NCBI GenBank assembly: GCA_012729835.1
Contig: JAAYCK010000113.1
Span: 1 to 64,000 of the forward strand
DNA length: 64,000 nucleotides
Source: Syntrophomonadaceae bacterium
Lineage (GTDB): Bacteria; Bacillota; Syntrophomonadia; Syntrophomonadales; Syntrophomonadaceae
Direction of reading: 5' to 3'
Shown: one piece after another, positions 1 through 10,315 of the stretch
Position numbering within the stretch: position 1 is the first letter of the stretch
Layout: every line of letters starts with the position of its first letter
Notes under the pieces: generated by a model
The model's database searches: none
The model's input: the letters and a program-made list of their open reading frames with translations, nothing else
Told to the model about the DNA's origin: nothing
Position numbers and translations under genes: made by a program

Positions 1-158
1 GGTGTGCACCCTCGGGGTGCAATTACAGTTGTCGTTTGCTTTTGCTAAGAAATGCGAAGCATTTCCACAGTAATTCATAATTCAAAATTAAAAATTCAAA
101 ATTTTGACTTGTGTCACATCATAAGTCTACTGCGATAGTTAAGCAGGTTTGTGATTAA

Positions 159-1763
159 TTAAATTTTAAGGAACCTGGACTGTCCGCTCTCCAGGGTACG
201 GAAAAAGAGTTCGCGCCCCTGCTCATTGGCTACTACCAATGACCGGATCGAGAATGAGCGCAGGGCATCGATAACCGAAAGGGTTCCCTCCGCCGAGTCC
301 TTGCGACCGGTAAACGGCAATTCGTCTGGGCTGCGGCGGCATTGCGCATTTAGATTAACCCGCGATACCTGGTTGACAAGCAAATCGATCATACTGGAGG
401 CATTTGCGGCACTGGTGGTGAAAACACTAGCCTGCTGTCCGTGCTCCGAATGAATCATGTAATTAGCTATCTGATCAAATCCTGCAAAAGAACTGACCGG
501 AATCACCGGCCCAAACTGTTCCACCGACCATATCTTCATTTCTCCAGTTACCGGATAAATGACGGTAGGATGAAAGAGATTGCCGCTCACCTGTCCACCA
601 CTGGGATTCACAATATGGGCGCCATGTGCCAGGGCGTCCTGAATCAATTCACCCAGCCACTCTGACTTATTAGTTTCCGCCAGCGCTGTGATGGTGACCC
701 CTTCTTCCCATGGCAGGCCGCACTTAACCTTTTCTACTTCGGCACTTAAGCGAGCCAGGAAGTGATCTGCTATCTTTTCCTCAACCAAAATGTGCTTAAT
801 CGCGGTGCATCTCTGTCCGTTGAACTCCAGTGCCCCGTTTATGCATTCCTTTACTGCCACATCCAGGTCGGCATCAGCAAATACAAAGGCCGGGTTCTTG
901 GCCTCCAATCCCAGGATAGTCCGCAGCCGGTTATTGGCAGGATGGGCATTGGCGATCTGCCGAGCAGCCCCGGTGCTGCCGGTAAAACCAAGTACCGCTA
1001 TCTTGCCGGTTTTCATTATGGGAGGTATGATCACCGGTCCATGACCATTGATCACATTAACTACTCCCGCGGGTAAAGAACGCGCAAAAGCATCCAGCAG
1101 AGGAATGGTACATAAGGCTCCGTAGCGAGGTGGTTTGATGATAACAGTGTTGCCCATTATAAGAGCCGGAATAGCCAGAGCAAAGGTTTCATTGAGCGGG
1201 TAGTTGAACGGCCCCATACACAGACATATGCCCAGGGGACATCGGCGCACCTGATAAATATAGTTTTCGGCTTTTGATATGCCACTGCTCTCCTCTTCCA
1301 ACAAGTACAGGTGCGTTATAGTATCCTCAATATATTTCATAGTCCGCTTAAATTCGTCGAGGCATGAGCGATAAGGTTTAGCTGTTTCCCACATCTGCAG
1401 TAGAGCAAATTGCCGTTCCAGCGGGCGCATACGCCATACGAATCCCTTTAAGGCCTCGATACGCTGCTCGGTCGTCATTTGCGGCCATTTACCGGCTCCT
1501 CCGCCGTAAGCTCGTTCGGCAGCTCTCAATGCTCGCAATGCTTCAGCTTCATCGAGACCAGGATAGCTTCCGATCAAAGGTACTTTTATCTGTGCCCCAT
1601 CCTGAAATAACAAGGGAGATCTAACCTCAATGCCCTCTCCCCGCCAGCTCAATATCTCCCCATTCACCAGATAGTTCATGCCATCTTTATAATCAGGTAA
1701 TTCAAAATCATCCGGCACCTCATACCAATTGGGCATCTTCAATTCTCGGGCCAGCGTCTCCAT
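159..1763 (-). CDS. gapN: NADP-dependent glyceraldehyde-3-phosphate dehydrogenase-like aldehyde dehydrogenase
   Basis: Full-length 534-aa ORF; ALDH fold motifs (GFTGSTGAARQIA, EFNGQRCTAIKHILVEE around catalytic Cys, EQFGPVIPV). Confidence 0.75.
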   Translation of the reverse strand: METLARELKMPNWYEVPDDFELPDYKDGMNYLVNGEILSWRGEGIEVRSPLLFQDGAQIKVPLIGSYPGLDEAEALRALRAAERAYGGGAGKWPQMTTEQRIEALKGFVWRMRPLERQFALLQMWETAKPYRSCLDEFKRTMKYIEDTITHLYLLEEESSGISKAENYIYQVRRCPLGICLCMGPFNYPLNETFALAIPALIMGNTVIIKPPRYGALCTIPLLDAFARSLPAGVVNVINGHGPVIIPPIMKTGKIAVLGFTGSTGAARQIANAHPANNRLRTILGLEAKNPAFVFADADLDVAVKECINGALEFNGQRCTAIKHILVEEKIADHFLARLSAEVEKVKCGLPWEEGVTITALAETNKSEWLGELIQDALAHGAHIVNPSGGQVSGNLFHPTVIYPVTGEMKIWSVEQFGPVIPVSSFAGFDQIANYMIHSEHGQQASVFTTSAANASSMIDLLVNQVSRVNLNAQCRRSPDELPFTGRKDSAEGTLSVIDALRSFSIRSLVVANEQGRELFFRTLESGQSRFLKI

Positions 1764-1920
1764 GCCTTTGCTCCTTTCAAATGCCAGCAGCCTGATACTG
1801 CAGGATTGGTCCAGATTAGTTTTACCATTTTTATAAATAACATGATCATTTCATCCTGCCAGTTGATTATGCACTATCTTAGCGCCTCCGGGTGTTTTCA
1901 CAGTACATGTAAAATCTATT

Positions 1921-2532
1921 CTATGGCCGACCCAGCCTGATCTCCCGGTTCTCCACCCGGATATCCTGAATATGATTGCGCTGCAGTACTTCCTGCAAAA
2001 TACGCTCTATCTCATTTTGCTTATCCCTGATCATGAAGCGCGGTACGCCGATATCATCTACTTCGACATTCTTGATATTAAGATCGAGCTGTCCATTGTT
2101 CATCCCGCCCTGACAACGAATATATAGCGGCACCCTCTTGTTCCGCCCCAGTTGCTCGACTATCTGCCGGGCCTGCCCCGCAGAAAAGCCGCGGCTAGAT
2201 GCGTAGGGCTCCAGCCGATCGGTGACCAGCAGACCACTTATCTCTATACTGTTATCCGCATTGATCCTGACCTGAGCATCTACCAAGGGAGTGGCAGCAG
2301 TCTCGCTATGGTGCAACCAGGCGGTAAGCTCGGCCGAGTTAAAGCTTGCCAACTGCCCTTTCCTCCATCCGCTAAACTTGGTCTGAGCAGAGCTCAGGTC
2401 CTGCGCATCCGGGCGAACTCCCAGGTCACGCGCATGAACACGGTCGCTGGAGTTATTACTTACATAGAGACAAACTGCTACCGGTAAAATGATCATCAAC
2501 AATACCGCCAATATAACAAACGGCTTTCTCAA
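1921..2532 (-). CDS. Hypothetical protein with N-terminal membrane anchor
   Basis: 203-aa ORF with hydrophobic N-terminus (FVILAVLLMIILPVAVCLYV). Confidence 0.6.
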   Translation of the reverse strand: MRKPFVILAVLLMIILPVAVCLYVSNNSSDRVHARDLGVRPDAQDLSSAQTKFSGWRKGQLASFNSAELTAWLHHSETAATPLVDAQVRINADNSIEISGLLVTDRLEPYASSRGFSAGQARQIVEQLGRNKRVPLYIRCQGGMNNGQLDLNIKNVEVDDIGVPRFMIRDKQNEIERILQEVLQRNHIQDIRVENREIRLGRP

Positions 2533-2731
2533 TCAGCCCACTCCCATATCTCATTCTACACTCAGAATACAGCCCCACTGTCCCGGGGGCAAGTGTCATA
2601 CTATCGCTCCAGAGTCCCACAAAAAAATCAGGGAGATACCAGATCCCCCCTTAGTATTATCAGAATATTCTATTAGAGATATTCCCGGGCTTATCGTGCA
2701 TAAGCCTCGGAGCTAAGCTATCCGTAAATCC

Positions 2732-4363
2732 TTATACTAATTCTTTTTCGATTAGTTGTATAAATACCTCAACCGATTCGGGATCAAATTGAATGCCGGC
2801 CATTCTCCGAAGCTCCTCAGCCGCCTCCTCATGGCTCACCGGATTACGATAAGGTCGCTTCCCGGTCATAGCTTCGAAGGCGTCGGTAATGGCAAATATC
2901 CGGCAAAGCAGCGGTATATCCTCCCCACTGATGCCCAGGGGATACCCCCGGCCATTCCACCATTCATGATGCTTTAGTACCAGATCGGATACCTTTTCCA
3001 ATTCCGGGATGGCCAGCACAATCCTCTTACCGTATTCACAATGACCTTTCATCATCATGTCTTCCTCCGGCGTCAGTGTAGCCGGCTTCATTAGTATACT
3101 GTCACTTATGCGCAGTTTGCCGATGTCATGATATTTCACCAGAAGTTTGAGCATCCTGACCTGTTCACGCGGCAGGCGCATAGCTTTAGCCATGGCTTGA
3201 TTGAATGTCGCCAAGCGGCGGCCATGCCCTTCCCGGCCGAAATCTTTGGCCATATACGCCTTTCCTACGGCCTTGGTTAAGCTATTAACCGAATCCTGGC
3301 GGTTATTCAGCTTGTTCTGATACATATCATTGTCCGCTTCCCGATAGAGATCTTCTATGCTTTTTTCATGTCCGGGACTGGTAGCATAACCCATTGATAC
3401 TATCATCGGCACCGGTTGCTTGCTGTGATTATATTTATCAATTTGAGCTCTGATTCTTCCTAGAATCGCGCCCACATCACTTGCATCAACATGAGGAATG
3501 AGTATGGCAAACTCGTCTCCGCCCACCCGGGCAACTACATCGCCATCGCGCACCCCGGCCCGCAGTGCATTCGCTACGGAAACCAGCAAGTGATCGCCCA
3601 TATCATGGCCCATGGAGTCATTGACTATCTTTAGACCATCCACATCGCAAATGATGAGACTGACCGGATAATGTCGTCCGGTGTCGAGGCGCCGGATCTC
3701 CTCGGCAAAATAGGCACGATTATACAAGCCAGTGGCGAAATCATGCAAACTTAAAAACTTCAACTGTTCTTCCGCCTTTTTGCGGTCAGCGATCTCTGCT
3801 CGCAGGGATTCCGCCAATTGCATGAGAGCAGCGGTACGTTCCTCTACCCTCTGCTCCAACAAAAGATGGGATAGTTTGAGTTCTTCCTCTGCAGCGATAC
3901 GCTCGGTAATATCCCGGGCCACCACCACGGCATAGTGGTTCTTTTGGAAGGAAACCTGACTAAGGGTGACCTCCACCGGCAATTGATTCCCATCAGATTT
4001 CTTAAAAACAGTGGTAATGGTCAAACGGAAATGTTGACCGGCGGTTTCCGAATTCTGCACTGCGGTCCATAGCGTTTCAGGTTTGGTCATGAAGATATCA
4101 AACGAAGCGGTGAGCAACTGCTCTCTCTGGTACCCCAACTGCTGGCAGACCGACTCGTTTACATCCACGATCCGTCTGGATGGTATCTGCAGTAGAAAGA
4201 TCAGATCATGGCTCTCGTCCAGCAATGCCCTGAACCGCTGAAGATCATCCAGCTTATCCTGCAGAGCCGGATAATAGCTCTTACGCAAGGATCGTTCACC
4301 CAGACCTATCAATTGTTCCCGCAGTTCCTCATATGGCGAGGACCTCTTTTTAGAATGCGGCAT
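2732..4363 (-). CDS. PAS-GGDEF-HD-GYP signalling protein (c-di-GMP metabolism)
   Basis: PAS segment, GGDEF motif ARVGGDEFAILI, HD-GYP motifs HDIGKL and HHEWWNGRGYP; start trimmed to MPHSKKRSS. Confidence 0.85.
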   Translation of the reverse strand: MPHSKKRSSPYEELREQLIGLGERSLRKSYYPALQDKLDDLQRFRALLDESHDLIFLLQIPSRRIVDVNESVCQQLGYQREQLLTASFDIFMTKPETLWTAVQNSETAGQHFRLTITTVFKKSDGNQLPVEVTLSQVSFQKNHYAVVVARDITERIAAEEELKLSHLLLEQRVEERTAALMQLAESLRAEIADRKKAEEQLKFLSLHDFATGLYNRAYFAEEIRRLDTGRHYPVSLIICDVDGLKIVNDSMGHDMGDHLLVSVANALRAGVRDGDVVARVGGDEFAILIPHVDASDVGAILGRIRAQIDKYNHSKQPVPMIVSMGYATSPGHEKSIEDLYREADNDMYQNKLNNRQDSVNSLTKAVGKAYMAKDFGREGHGRRLATFNQAMAKAMRLPREQVRMLKLLVKYHDIGKLRISDSILMKPATLTPEEDMMMKGHCEYGKRIVLAIPELEKVSDLVLKHHEWWNGRGYPLGISGEDIPLLCRIFAITDAFEAMTGKRPYRNPVSHEEAAEELRRMAGIQFDPESVEVFIQLIEKELV

Positions 4364-5534
4364 GATATACTTCCTCGATTTCCTGCAAAGTCGGTGCGAT
4401 CGGATTTGTCGCCATACAAGTATCTTCCAAAGCCTTGCGGGCAAGCTCAGATATATCTTGGGGACTTACACCGATTTCCCCCAGTTTTTTGTTTAAACCC
4501 ACGCTTCCGCGTAATTCCCTGATATGATCCAGCAGGGCCTGTTTTATGTCTATCTTAGATAAGCCCCCCAGATCTATGCTCATTGCCTGAGCTATATGAG
4601 CATATCTTTCAGATGCCTCTGAATAATTAAAAGCAATAACCGGTTCCAGCAGTATGGCATTGCATTCACCATGGGCCAGATCGAGCAAGCCCCCCAGGCT
4701 ATGGGACATAGCATGAACGGCGCCCAGAATAGCGTTGGAAAAAGCCAGCCCGGCCTCCAGACTGGCCAGCATCACCTTGCCCTTCAACATAACATTTTCG
4801 GGGCTGGATATGGAAGGTTGCAGATAACCGTCAATCAATCGTATTGCTTCCAGGGCGTGCAGATCAGTAAGGGGTGAGCTGGCATTCGAGACATAGGCTT
4901 CTATGGCATGGGTAAGTGCGTCCATACCCGTACAAGCCGCTACGTATGAAGGCATGGTAGTTAGGGTGACCGGATCTATTAATGCAACATCAGGGACTAC
5001 CGCCTTACTGACTATAGCCATTTTCACCCGGCGCTTCTCATCCATAATAATAGTGCACTGAGAAACATCTGCCGAACTTCCTGCCGTGGTGGGTATGCAG
5101 ACCAGAGGGGGAATAGGCGTACTTACCCGGTCAACCCCTTCAAATTTAGAAATAGGCGCCAGATTGGTCCCCACAATACCAATGGCCTTGGCACAATCGA
5201 TGACGCTGCCCCCGCCTATAGCCACGATAGCATCGCACCTTTTAGCCAGGTAAAGCTCAGCCCCGTTCGTTGCCTCTATGGTCTTCGGATTAGGGGTAAC
5301 ACCATCAAACAAGACATAAGGCAGTCTGGCTTCTTTCAGTGAATCAATCACCTGTCCTGCCCACCCGGCAGCAACCACTCCCGGGTCGCTCACCACCATT
5401 ACCCGGCGTGCACCCATGTTCTGGGCGTATCGACCGGCCAGGCTCCGAGCTCCGACACCAAAAATGATTTCCGGGGCGACGAATTTTCGCAAGTGCAGCT
5501 CCCCCGGCAACAATAATGGTTCCAGTTCAAACAC
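4350..5534 (-). CDS. Iron-containing alcohol dehydrogenase
   Basis: Fe-ADH motifs: GGGSVIDCAKAIG, PTTAGSSADVSQ, HAMSHSLGGLLDLAHGECNAILL. Confidence 0.9.
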   Translation of the reverse strand: MFELEPLLLPGELHLRKFVAPEIIFGVGARSLAGRYAQNMGARRVMVVSDPGVVAAGWAGQVIDSLKEARLPYVLFDGVTPNPKTIEATNGAELYLAKRCDAIVAIGGGSVIDCAKAIGIVGTNLAPISKFEGVDRVSTPIPPLVCIPTTAGSSADVSQCTIIMDEKRRVKMAIVSKAVVPDVALIDPVTLTTMPSYVAACTGMDALTHAIEAYVSNASSPLTDLHALEAIRLIDGYLQPSISSPENVMLKGKVMLASLEAGLAFSNAILGAVHAMSHSLGGLLDLAHGECNAILLEPVIAFNYSEASERYAHIAQAMSIDLGGLSKIDIKQALLDHIRELRGSVGLNKKLGEIGVSPQDISELARKALEDTCMATNPIAPTLQEIEEVYHAAF

Positions 5535-5684
5535 CCCATTCTAGCACCGCAACAATTTGAGTAACAATTAGTGCCTAGGTCACGTTAAGCTTAGGACTTA
5601 TTTCTCTCAAACCTTTCGACAATCATTCGCGTATTCCTTTTTTCTGTAAGTTTAATATACAGCTCTGTGCTATATACAAAGAGG

Positions 5685-5957
5685 TCATTCCCATCTCTGA
5701 GTGGGATAGGCGTTTCGCTCATCAGTCACCCAAACTGAGCCGGAAGCACTGCCGATATCATCGATATCCCAGTTGTTGAGCTCCGCCGGCCCGTAAAGAC
5801 GGTATCCGCCCGGAGAGCGCTCTGGTTCAGCCAGTAAACCGATTTTGTGATAATAATTAATGGTTTTTATACTCGGCCAGCATGCGGAAATTCTCCTGGT
5901 AATCATCACCCCACTGAAAATCATCCAGGATACTATAAACTTTACGGTGTTGATCAT
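5685..5957 (-). pseudogene. Degraded MerR-family regulator fragment
   Basis: Short stretch IKTINYYHKIGLLAEPERSPGGYRLYGPAEL matches the MerR HTH core; N-terminus and everything downstream do not continue as MerR. Confidence 0.5.
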
Positions 5958-6713
5958 AAATCGAGCAAAACTAGATCAGGAAGTAGAATACTTTAGAAAA
6001 TATACGCTGATTGTCTTAAGTGAGAAACGAAGCGCTCTGGCTATTAGCCGTTATGAAGAAAAGAAGAAAAACTTCTATGCCGAAAGCCGGGATCGACTGG
6101 CGGAAATCTCGAAAAAAATACTGGATTATAACCTCTATTGTCCTGTTTCCACGCTGGGTCGTTCTAATTTTGACGTAGAGACGGAGATGCACCATATCGT
6201 TGAAGAGATAGAAAGTCTGACTGATGAATTGGGGGTTTCCCAGGGGTAATAGGTGTGTACCTCAACCCCAAATCAACTTCTCCAGGGCAATGTGACTCCG
6301 ATACCAATCATCACCCTGCATGAGCTTTCCCGAACCAGCATGGTTCCACTCAATGCACTAGGCCGAGGTCTAACCCAGGATTATTTCCTAATAATGTATT
6401 TGAGCCGCTTATTAAAGTACCGATTTCATTTGACAAGTGTTCTTACCAGGCACATCTGCTTGCCAAGTAATTAACTCCAAATATGGTTCCGCTACGGCAA
6501 TATCCTTGAGGCTTTCTGCCACCATCTGCTTATTCCCCCATCTCCCGATCATATTGGCATTCATTGCTTTGGACAAACAATAATCTTGTAAGTTATAAAA
6601 TAACTACCGTTGCCCAGAACCAAGATGTTCGGAAAATTGGTAATTACAGCCATGTCGGGAGGAACATATACGAAAGGATTATTAGGATATGGAAACAGGA
6701 AAGGAAGGATAGC

Positions 6714-7364
6714 TTGAGTAAGCGACATTTTTTACATACCTATCTGCCAGGTATACTTACCGCATTGTTATTATCAGTCAGCGTTTTCGTTGGCACGGCC
6801 AGTGCCGATACATACCCCAGTGCGACCAGTTTGCAAGCTCATAAGAAACTCGGGGTCGACTACCGGATACTTCAGAAATTCACCCCCTCCGACAGCATAG
6901 TGCTCTCGATCCATGGAGGGAATATAGAACGCGGAACCAACCAAATCGCCCAGGCAGTAGCGTCCCGGGGCAATTTTGACTACTACGGCTTTATTGGCTT
7001 AAGGGGTTCCGGGTTGCATGTTACCTCAACGAATTTTAACGAATCATGCGCACTGAGAATGGTAAGGGCCTCTAATAAGACCTTATCGATACATGGTTGC
7101 CGGGGCAGCAGCAAGGTTACCTATCTCGGGGGATTGGACAAGGCCTTCAAGGCCAAGGTGAAAGCACAACTCATAAAAGCAGGCTTTACCGTGAAAAACC
7201 CTCCCAGCGGCCTGGGGGGAAGTGGACGCGCCAATATCTGCAACCGGAACAAGATAGGCAAAGGAGTTCAACTCGAACTTACAGCGGCGTTGAGAAACCA
7301 CCTGATGAACAATAAAAGCGATTTCAATCGTTATGTAAGCGCACTGGTCAAGGCGCAGAGCTAA
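6714..7364 (+). CDS. Secreted poly-gamma-glutamate hydrolase family protein
   Basis: TTG start after AAGGAAGGAT; signal peptide ending ASA; motifs LSIHGGNIERGTNQIA, SIHGCRG, GKGVQLELTAALR typical of PGA hydrolase/YmaC-like proteins. Confidence 0.7.
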   Translation: MSKRHFLHTYLPGILTALLLSVSVFVGTASADTYPSATSLQAHKKLGVDYRILQKFTPSDSIVLSIHGGNIERGTNQIAQAVASRGNFDYYGFIGLRGSGLHVTSTNFNESCALRMVRASNKTLSIHGCRGSSKVTYLGGLDKAFKAKVKAQLIKAGFTVKNPPSGLGGSGRANICNRNKIGKGVQLELTAALRNHLMNNKSDFNRYVSALVKAQS

Positions 7365-7420
7365 GACAAAATATCGGCAAATTACCCTTAGTATTGATAG
7401 TTCCGAACGAATATGGCTAA

Positions 7421-7461
7421 TGCCCGGTTATCAGCAAATCTGTGGTAACCGGGCATTTTTT
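7421..7461 (+). terminator. Rho-independent terminator
   Basis: tgcccggtta-loop-taaccgggca followed by T-run, just after the PGA hydrolase CDS. Confidence 0.85.
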
Positions 7462-7502
7462 GGCCAATTATAAGCAATCCATGAACCATACTGTCATCCC
7501 CA

Positions 7503-8441
7503 TCACAATTCAGCTACTATCGTGCCCATCTCGCTGGTATCATAACCGCCAATATTGCCAAATTCCTTCCTGAACTCCGTGGAACGGATAATACTCAGCA
7601 TATTGGTGATCTCCGGTGTATTAAAGGCATCCTTTTTCACCACCAGATCATAGCGTTCCTTTTTAAGCGGAACAAATTCGATATTATCGACCTGTCTCGC
7701 CATCTTTTCGATCCCCACCGCCACATCAGCCTGGCCGCTGCTCACCGCGCTGGCCGCTGCCAGATGTGAAGATGCCTCATTATAATAACCATTGATCTGG
7801 CCGCAGCTGATCCCGAGCAGCCTGAGATTTTCGTCGATCAGCACCCGGGAGCCCGCACCCTTCTCCCGATTGATCATGCAGATATCGCCCCGCGCCAAAT
7901 CGCTCCAGGTGCTGATTCTCTTGGGATTGCCCATGGGCACATAAAAGCCCTGCATCCGGCAGGTAAGGTGAATAATCACCGAAGGAATCCCCGGCAGGAG
8001 TCTTCTGACATACGCAATATTATATTGATCGCTGTCACTGTCCCAAAGGTGCGAGCTGGCCACCTGCACCTTGTCTTGATACAAGGCGACTAAGCTGTCA
8101 TAACTGCCGATATACGCACGCAGTGCCGGAATGCTGTTCATTCGCAAATAGTTTGAAAGCACGTCCAGTATCAGATCCTGTCCGCAAATAATGAAATTCT
8201 TATTGATCGGCGAATTCCCCAAAACCAGGTCATTGGGCGAATAATCCCTTATCAGGCCATCGGGCCGGAGGGTCTTCGATTTTTGAATATAATTGTCCAC
8301 ATCCTCCTGGGTAAACCGCAACATTCGCCCCACCTTATAGGACTGGAGTTCACCATCCCGAATCAAATTATATATAGTGCTTTTACTGACATGTAAAATA
8401 TCCGCCACTTGTTGTGTAGATAATGCCTTATCCCTATCCAC
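7503..8441 (-). CDS. HTH (excisionase/MerR-type)-PBP-like domain transcriptional regulator
   Basis: N-terminal HTH STQQVADILHVSKSTIYNLIRDGELQSYKVGRMLRF plus periplasmic-binding-like C-terminal domain (MINREKGAGSRVLID). Confidence 0.8.
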   Translation of the reverse strand: MDRDKALSTQQVADILHVSKSTIYNLIRDGELQSYKVGRMLRFTQEDVDNYIQKSKTLRPDGLIRDYSPNDLVLGNSPINKNFIICGQDLILDVLSNYLRMNSIPALRAYIGSYDSLVALYQDKVQVASSHLWDSDSDQYNIAYVRRLLPGIPSVIIHLTCRMQGFYVPMGNPKRISTWSDLARGDICMINREKGAGSRVLIDENLRLLGISCGQINGYYNEASSHLAAASAVSSGQADVAVGIEKMARQVDNIEFVPLKKERYDLVVKKDAFNTPEITNMLSIIRSTEFRKEFGNIGGYDTSEMGTIVAEL

Positions 8442-8620
8442 CAGTAATTACTCCCTTTATCTCCAATATTTTTCGTATCATTTAATATTATATCACACAA
8501 TTTCGCACAAATCACGCACAATAGCCGCATTTTTTAATGTATATCGTTGTGTTTCGCGCATTTTTGCGCTAGAATTCTGGGCAAGAGCAGGCAGACAATT
8601 TTGTAAGGAGGATGCGTTCC

Positions 8621-8815
8621 ATGAAAAATTATTGGAAGTTCACCTTTTATCAAAACGACAAAGAGAAAATCCGCTATTTCCATGGAACCGAGTCCAAAGT
8701 CGGACACCGGGCCAACAGAACCACCGGTGACAAAAAAAGCCTGGTTATACTGAACAAGCCACACGTTCAATACCTAAAGCAAGAGAAGCAAGTCAGATTT
8801 ATTGAGGTCCGCTAA
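8621..8815 (+). CDS. Small hypothetical protein
   Basis: ATG preceded by AAGGAGG; about 64 aa basic protein MKNYWKFTFYQNDKEK...; divergent from HTH-PBP gene. Confidence 0.5.
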   Translation: MKNYWKFTFYQNDKEKIRYFHGTESKVGHRANRTTGDKKSLVILNKPHVQYLKQEKQVRFIEVR

Positions 8816-8839
8816 TGGCTCGTATGGGCTAATCAATAG

Positions 8840-10315
8840 CTATTCGAGTGCATCGCAGAGCGGCAGAAGTTTTTCCAATCGTTCGACGATGCGGTGCTGT
8901 TCAGCGAGAGGTGGGAGCGGGATAAGAGCTTTTGCAAACTTGGCATCATTTATAGCTGGGTAAGCGACTCCCCTCGAGTTCTCATTGTCATTTGCATAGC
9001 TATCAAAAGCTGGAGATAATAAATATCTAAACAGATATTTATTTAAAATCGGCATGGGTGTGCAAACAACTGCAAAACCTGTACTCACAATTGGTTCTGG
9101 CTCTATATTTCTATCTATAACACAAATATTATGCAAATATGGTCTAACTGTTGCGTAAATCACATCCCCCTTATGAACTATTTTTCTAGCTCTCGAAGGA
9201 GCTGCATTAGGCTGAAGAACATTATCTAAAGAACCTAAAGTATTCTTCTCGTTGTTAATAGACGAAATATCTATATATGTAAATTCTTGATCGGGGCATT
9301 TTTGGCCATGATTATATGTAATTGTTCCCAATCTTACCCAGCACCAATTCTTCGGAATATCAAAGGGGATCTCATCCTCCGTAATCTCCGGCAGATCCTT
9401 CTCCTTTTTAATTTTCTTTTCTTTGATAAGGCGTGCTTTCTCCTTCTGGATTTGTGCAACCAAATCGCGCGCATCTCCATCAGACTCCAGTTGTTCGGTA
9501 AGCTTGCCCTGGATGGCTGATTGAAGCAGAGAATCCTTCATTTTCTTGGGGAAAGATTTCCGAACAACATCCAGCTTAATTTCATCTTTTTCTAGTTTTT
9601 CTAGCTGAGGCAATAATTCTTCAATTTTCTCTACTATGCGTTGCTGTTCAGCAAAAGGAGGTAGCGGAACAATAAAATTCGAGATATCTGTTAAGCTAAT
9701 ATTAGCTCTTGCAGTATCCACCTTATTTCCCATCATTATTGAATATGCCAATGGGCTATTTAAGTACTTAACAATATATCGCCCCATATCAACCATAATA
9801 AGTCGTATCAGTGCAACAGCCTGATTTATATTGGCATTTTCCTCAAGATTAAATATTGTAGCTCGTCCAATTGAGGCACCTACGATATTTGTAAGTACAT
9901 CACCTACTTCTAAAATTGATCTTGACTGTAATTCATTGAATTTTAAGTCAACATACTTTTCTGCATCTAATAACAGTTTTTCGCATCCAACATTTTCACT
10001 TGTAACAAAAAGAACGCCAGATGAACAGTAATTAACCCCTTGCCATTTAGGAGATGAACCTTTGGTAACCATTTTGCATACTTCTCCTAATCTAACCCAA
10101 CACCAATTTTCAGGAATCTCAAAAGGGATCTCCTCTTCCGTGATCTCAGAAAGCGCCTTCTCCTTTTTGATTTTACCGTTCTTGATCAGTTGTGCTTTCT
10201 CCGCCTGAATCTTGACCAGTAAATCTTTTGCATCACCATCTTCCGGCAATTGCTCCGTCAACTTCCCCTGTATAGCCGCTTGCAGAATAGATTTCCGAAG
10301 TCGCTCAGCAATCAT
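8840..10315 (-). CDS. hsdS: Type I restriction-modification system specificity subunit
   Basis: Two target-recognition halves, each introduced by LLQ(S/A)AIQGKLTEQL...IPF(E/D)IP(E/K)NWCWVRLG; start trimmed to MIAERLRKS. Confidence 0.93.
   Translation of the reverse strand: MIAERLRKSILQAAIQGKLTEQLPEDGDAKDLLVKIQAEKAQLIKNGKIKKEKALSEITEEEIPFEIPENWCWVRLGEVCKMVTKGSSPKWQGVNYCSSGVLFVTSENVGCEKLLLDAEKYVDLKFNELQSRSILEVGDVLTNIVGASIGRATIFNLEENANINQAVALIRLIMVDMGRYIVKYLNSPLAYSIMMGNKVDTARANISLTDISNFIVPLPPFAEQQRIVEKIEELLPQLEKLEKDEIKLDVVRKSFPKKMKDSLLQSAIQGKLTEQLESDGDARDLVAQIQKEKARLIKEKKIKKEKDLPEITEDEIPFDIPKNWCWVRLGTITYNHGQKCPDQEFTYIDISSINNEKNTLGSLDNVLQPNAAPSRARKIVHKGDVIYATVRPYLHNICVIDRNIEPEPIVSTGFAVVCTPMPILNKYLFRYLLSPAFDSYANDNENSRGVAYPAINDAKFAKALIPLPPLAEQHRIVERLEKLLPLCDALE

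Noticed and set aside
8840-10315. Internal repeats in hsdS as a duplication event of interest
   Set aside because: Two similar halves are normal for type I specificity subunits.
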